From: Vibrio syngnathi
GTDB lineage: Bacteria; Pseudomonadota; Gammaproteobacteria; Enterobacterales; Vibrionaceae
Direction of reading: 5' to 3'
Assembly (NCBI RefSeq): GCF_002119525.1
Contig: NZ_CP017917.1
Span: 930,001 to 994,000, forward strand
DNA: 64,000 nt
Shown here: positions 61,573-64,000 of the stretch, in pieces
Numbering within the stretch: position 1 is the stretch's first letter
Layout of the letters: each line of letters begins with the position of its first letter
Notes under the pieces: generated by a model
What the model was told of the DNA's origin: nothing
The model's input: only the letters and a program-made list of their open reading frames with translations
Databases searched by the model: none
Made by a program: the position numbers and the translations under genes

Positions 61573-62955
61573 CTACTTAGTTCTATCTTTTAAGTCTGGC
61601 AAGGCTTTAGGGATTTTCAAGCGGTTGAAAAATGAACGAGAATTGCTTGAGTTTGATGTGTCACCGGGTAAATTACGTATGCCTTTCCACAAACGAGTAA
61701 ACACGTTTTTGTCTTCGCGCCCTTGTTGAAGCGCTTCACTATCTTCTAGCCAACGTTTTTGGACATTCGCTTTACCAAGTTGCGCTGTACTCAGTTTCAC
61801 TTTATTCAGTTCTAGCTGAGAGGTTTCGTTTCGTAATTGACGATAGATAAAAGTTCTCAATGCTGGCCAATTATCTTGCTTAAGCAAACGACGTAATACC
61901 AACCAATTTGGTGTTGGTCGGTTCTTGTAATAACGCTTCAAAGAAACAAGTAGTGCAACACACAACACTAATGCCAAGCCAACGCTTACAAAGATCGACA
62001 TGTAAGCCTTGATGAAAGATCGGAGCGTATGTTTTGCTTCAAACACCTCGCCTTTTATCACCACGCTCTCAAGACGCTGATTTTTGCTGTCCCACCACTG
62101 GAATGTGAACTCTGGCAACGTAAATTCACCGCCCTGCTGAATAACATAAACCGTCTCCTCAATTCGACTGGAACGGTAGTTACCACGATCTTGAGTATCA
62201 TCTAAACGATTAGGCTGCGGGTAAGCTTGGTACTGCTGGGTCGATTCATTGTTCAACACGTCCGGCAGTAAAACAGACAAACTGTCTTTGGCCTTGATGG
62301 TTACCGTTCGAGTAATGGCATCGCCTACTTTTAAGTTTTCACTCGAGCGTTGCCATTGTTGCTCTGTATCTACTTCTGTTGCAGAAAACCAAGGCGATTC
62401 ATTATCAAGTAAACCTGAAGGCAACGAAGCTTCAAACTTAATTGGCTGCGTGTAAAGCGTACCGCCAACGTTAGAACCATCAGGAGCAGAAACTTGGACG
62501 CGAACCGGCACGGTTGGAATGACAAACTCGCCAGAAGTCATCGGATAAAGTGTCACTTCCCAACGCTGGCGTGACCATGTAGTACCATTGACCCGTTCCG
62601 TGTAGTTAGTTGCGAGTTGGTTACGTTGCTTAGCGATCACGTTAGGGATTTCAATACTTCCGATTCGAGTCCCTCCCGTTAACCAACGCGGCGTCGCCAC
62701 CTCAATGTTCAGAATTACCTGCTCATTAACGCTCACTTTAGTCGGCGTTATCTTATCTCCTGACTTTGGCTTTTCCCCTACCCAAGCGATAAGCTCAACG
62801 TCACCACTTTTTTGGAGATCGAAGATATCGGCAGCAGAAGTAACAAAAGGAGAAAACCAACTCAACATAAGAGTCATCGACAGTAACCACTTATGGGATC
62901 TGAATCGCACTCTCTTTGATTGAATGGCTTCAAGAGCTAAATCATATCGACTCAT
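61573..62955 (-). CDS. batD: BatD-like protein
   Basis: 460-residue envelope protein. Signal or anchor segment at about 24-42, tandem beta-sandwich domains (NEQVILNIEVATPRWL, VPVRVQVSAPDG, GDAITRTVTIKAKD), then a membrane span at about 313-335 and a basic cytoplasmic tail. This plan is that of BatD/oxygen-tolerance proteins, which are coded with MoxR ATPases and VWA proteins. It overlaps the upstream VWA/TPR gene by four bases. Function in metalloprotein or envelope maintenance is still unclear for the family. Confidence 0.85.
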   Translation of the reverse strand: MSRYDLALEAIQSKRVRFRSHKWLLSMTLMLSWFSPFVTSAADIFDLQKSGDVELIAWVGEKPKSGDKITPTKVSVNEQVILNIEVATPRWLTGGTRIGSIEIPNVIAKQRNQLATNYTERVNGTTWSRQRWEVTLYPMTSGEFVIPTVPVRVQVSAPDGSNVGGTLYTQPIKFEASLPSGLLDNESPWFSATEVDTEQQWQRSSENLKVGDAITRTVTIKAKDSLSVLLPDVLNNESTQQYQAYPQPNRLDDTQDRGNYRSSRIEETVYVIQQGGEFTLPEFTFQWWDSKNQRLESVVIKGEVFEAKHTLRSFIKAYMSIFVSVGLALVLCVALLVSLKRYYKNRPTPNWLVLRRLLKQDNWPALRTFIYRQLRNETSQLELNKVKLSTAQLGKANVQKRWLEDSEALQQGREDKNVFTRLWKGIRNLPGDTSNSSNSRSFFNRLKIPKALPDLKDRTK

Positions 62956-64000
62956 TGGGTTTGCTCCTGTTTGGGTGCCTGTTCTTGTTTTGACGGCTGC
63001 TCCTGTTTTGGTGTCTGTTCGATAGAAGGTGCAGGGCCTCTTAATTGAATTTGGAACTTGGACTTCAAGAAGAACTTAGGGTCGGCTTCAACGCGTTTTA
63101 ACCACTTGTCGGCAAGCTCTTGGCTGCCCAAAATTTCATTGGCATTAAGCGTTTCCTTGAGCATCAATTCCGCTACCGTTTCTTCTTCAGCGCCATCACC
63201 TGTTCGCGGCTGATCGTCTTCGAGTTCTAAAGATTCTTCAGGGCCATCTGTGGTTCCGGACTGGCTTTCACTGGTTCGGTTTACCTCCTCGACAATCCCG
63301 CTAAGCACAGCAAGATTGTTCTCCACATCCGTTCTTAGTTCTGGTGAAAGATCCTCTTTCTCGCTTAGTGACTTCAAAAGATCTCGCGCCGCAAGGTATT
63401 CACGCTGCCTGGCTAACGCGCTCGCCGCGTTGTAGAAACCATAATCAGTTTTGGTTTGTAAGAAGGCACTGTGAGCTAACTTAAAATCACGAGCATAGTA
63501 ATAAGCCGCGCCCTTTCGCATTGGATCCTTAAAATGTTTAGCCGCTTCAAGGTATTCCTTTTGATTCAATAAACGTTGTCCTTGCTGATCAGGCGTTAGC
63601 CATAAATCCCACCACCATTGGGCTGTTTTATCCCAAACTGTCAGGGATTCTTCAACTACGGGTTTATCGGCGGTTAAACTGACCGTTTTCGCCAAAGAGT
63701 GCGGAGAATACACGCTACCAGTAATCAAAACGCCAACCACACACCATTGAACCAACCACCCTTTTCTAAACCACAACAACATGATGATCGCCATTGGGAT
63801 AAGCAGGCCATATCCCATGTCTTTCCAAGGCATAGAAGACTCACCGTTAAGTTGCATGTTTCTTTCAACCGCTCTGTTCAGTTGTTGGATATCGGAATTA
63901 TCAACGGTCACCTCAATCACTCGTCCACCCGTCTTACTCGCTAAGTTACGCAGTGAATCTAGGTCGACAGGGTTATCGCTCACCACATTACTGTTTCCTG
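62952..64000 (-). CDS. VWA-TPR protein (BatB/BatC type), 5' end outside window
   Basis: The frame stays open to the window edge, so only the C-terminal part (about 349 residues) is seen. It begins with the end of a von Willebrand A domain (LASKTGGRVIEVTVDNSDIQQL), followed by two membrane spans, a TPR-like region (GQRLLNQKEYLEAAKHFKD, GAAYYYARDFKLAHSAF, YNAASALARQREYLAARDLL) and an acidic tail ending in PKQEQ repeats. This matches the BatB-BatC fusion of Bat operons. Stop and BatD start overlap as ATGA. Confidence 0.85.
   Translation of the reverse strand, partial: GNSNVVSDNPVDLDSLRNLASKTGGRVIEVTVDNSDIQQLNRAVERNMQLNGESSMPWKDMGYGLLIPMAIIMLLWFRKGWLVQWCVVGVLITGSVYSPHSLAKTVSLTADKPVVEESLTVWDKTAQWWWDLWLTPDQQGQRLLNQKEYLEAAKHFKDPMRKGAAYYYARDFKLAHSAFLQTKTDYGFYNAASALARQREYLAARDLLKSLSEKEDLSPELRTDVENNLAVLSGIVEEVNRTSESQSGTTDGPEESLELEDDQPRTGDGAEEETVAELMLKETLNANEILGSQELADKWLKRVEADPKFFLKSKFQIQLRGPAPSIEQTPKQEQPSKQEQAPKQEQTQ

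Overview
The window looks like the second chromosome of a marine Vibrio, probably near the Splendidus clade. The base for this is moderate GC, strong Shine-Dalgarno sites, D-serine deaminase (dsdA), a VxrABC-like two-component locus, an EmrAB-type pump and many close protein resemblances to vibrios. The species is inferred from familiarity and was not tested by a search. I saw no tRNA, rRNA, insertion sequence, CRISPR array or prophage.

Layout. 1-4.6 kb: small minus-strand genes (LysE exporter, secreted delta-class carbonic anhydrase, two lipoproteins, VOC protein, nucleotidyltransferase). 4.7-7.5 kb: dsdA, divergent from a CynX/NimT-type MFS transporter, with a broken AraC-family remnant after it. 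7.6-13 kb: VxrA/VxrB/DUF2861 operon followed by a large secreted glycoside-hydrolase-like protein. 13-16.8 kb: LysR regulator divergent from an EmrAB-like efflux pair.

17-55 kb is the core of the window. In order it encodes a response regulator with helical repeats, a stand-alone Hpt protein, an RpoS-like sigma factor, and a small protein of unknown family. Next comes a 6,425-residue adhesin built of about 50 cadherin-like repeats, on the minus strand. Divergent from it is a compact type I secretion operon: an Hpt-like protein with no histidine, a membrane fusion protein, a membrane pseudo-histidine-kinase with one intact receiver, a TolC-like channel, and two different ABC subunits with degenerate ATPase motifs. 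A paralogue of the small unknown protein follows, then a hybrid histidine kinase with two receivers and no Hpt of its own, a PstS-like periplasmic protein and an outer-membrane barrel. My reading is that a phosphorelay (hybrid kinase, separate Hpt, receivers) and a dedicated sigma factor control production or export of the adhesin. Signalling proteins are built into the secretion operon itself. The parts are visible in the sequence; the circuit is inference.

55-60.5 kb: a HEAT/TPR periplasmic protein and an anaerobic sulfatase-maturase-like radical SAM enzyme, divergent from a formylglycine-enzyme-fold lipoprotein that lacks the catalytic cysteines and a PafA-like phosphatase. 60.5-64 kb: a LysR regulator and the end of a Bat (aerotolerance-type) operon, BatD plus a VWA/TPR protein cut by the window edge.
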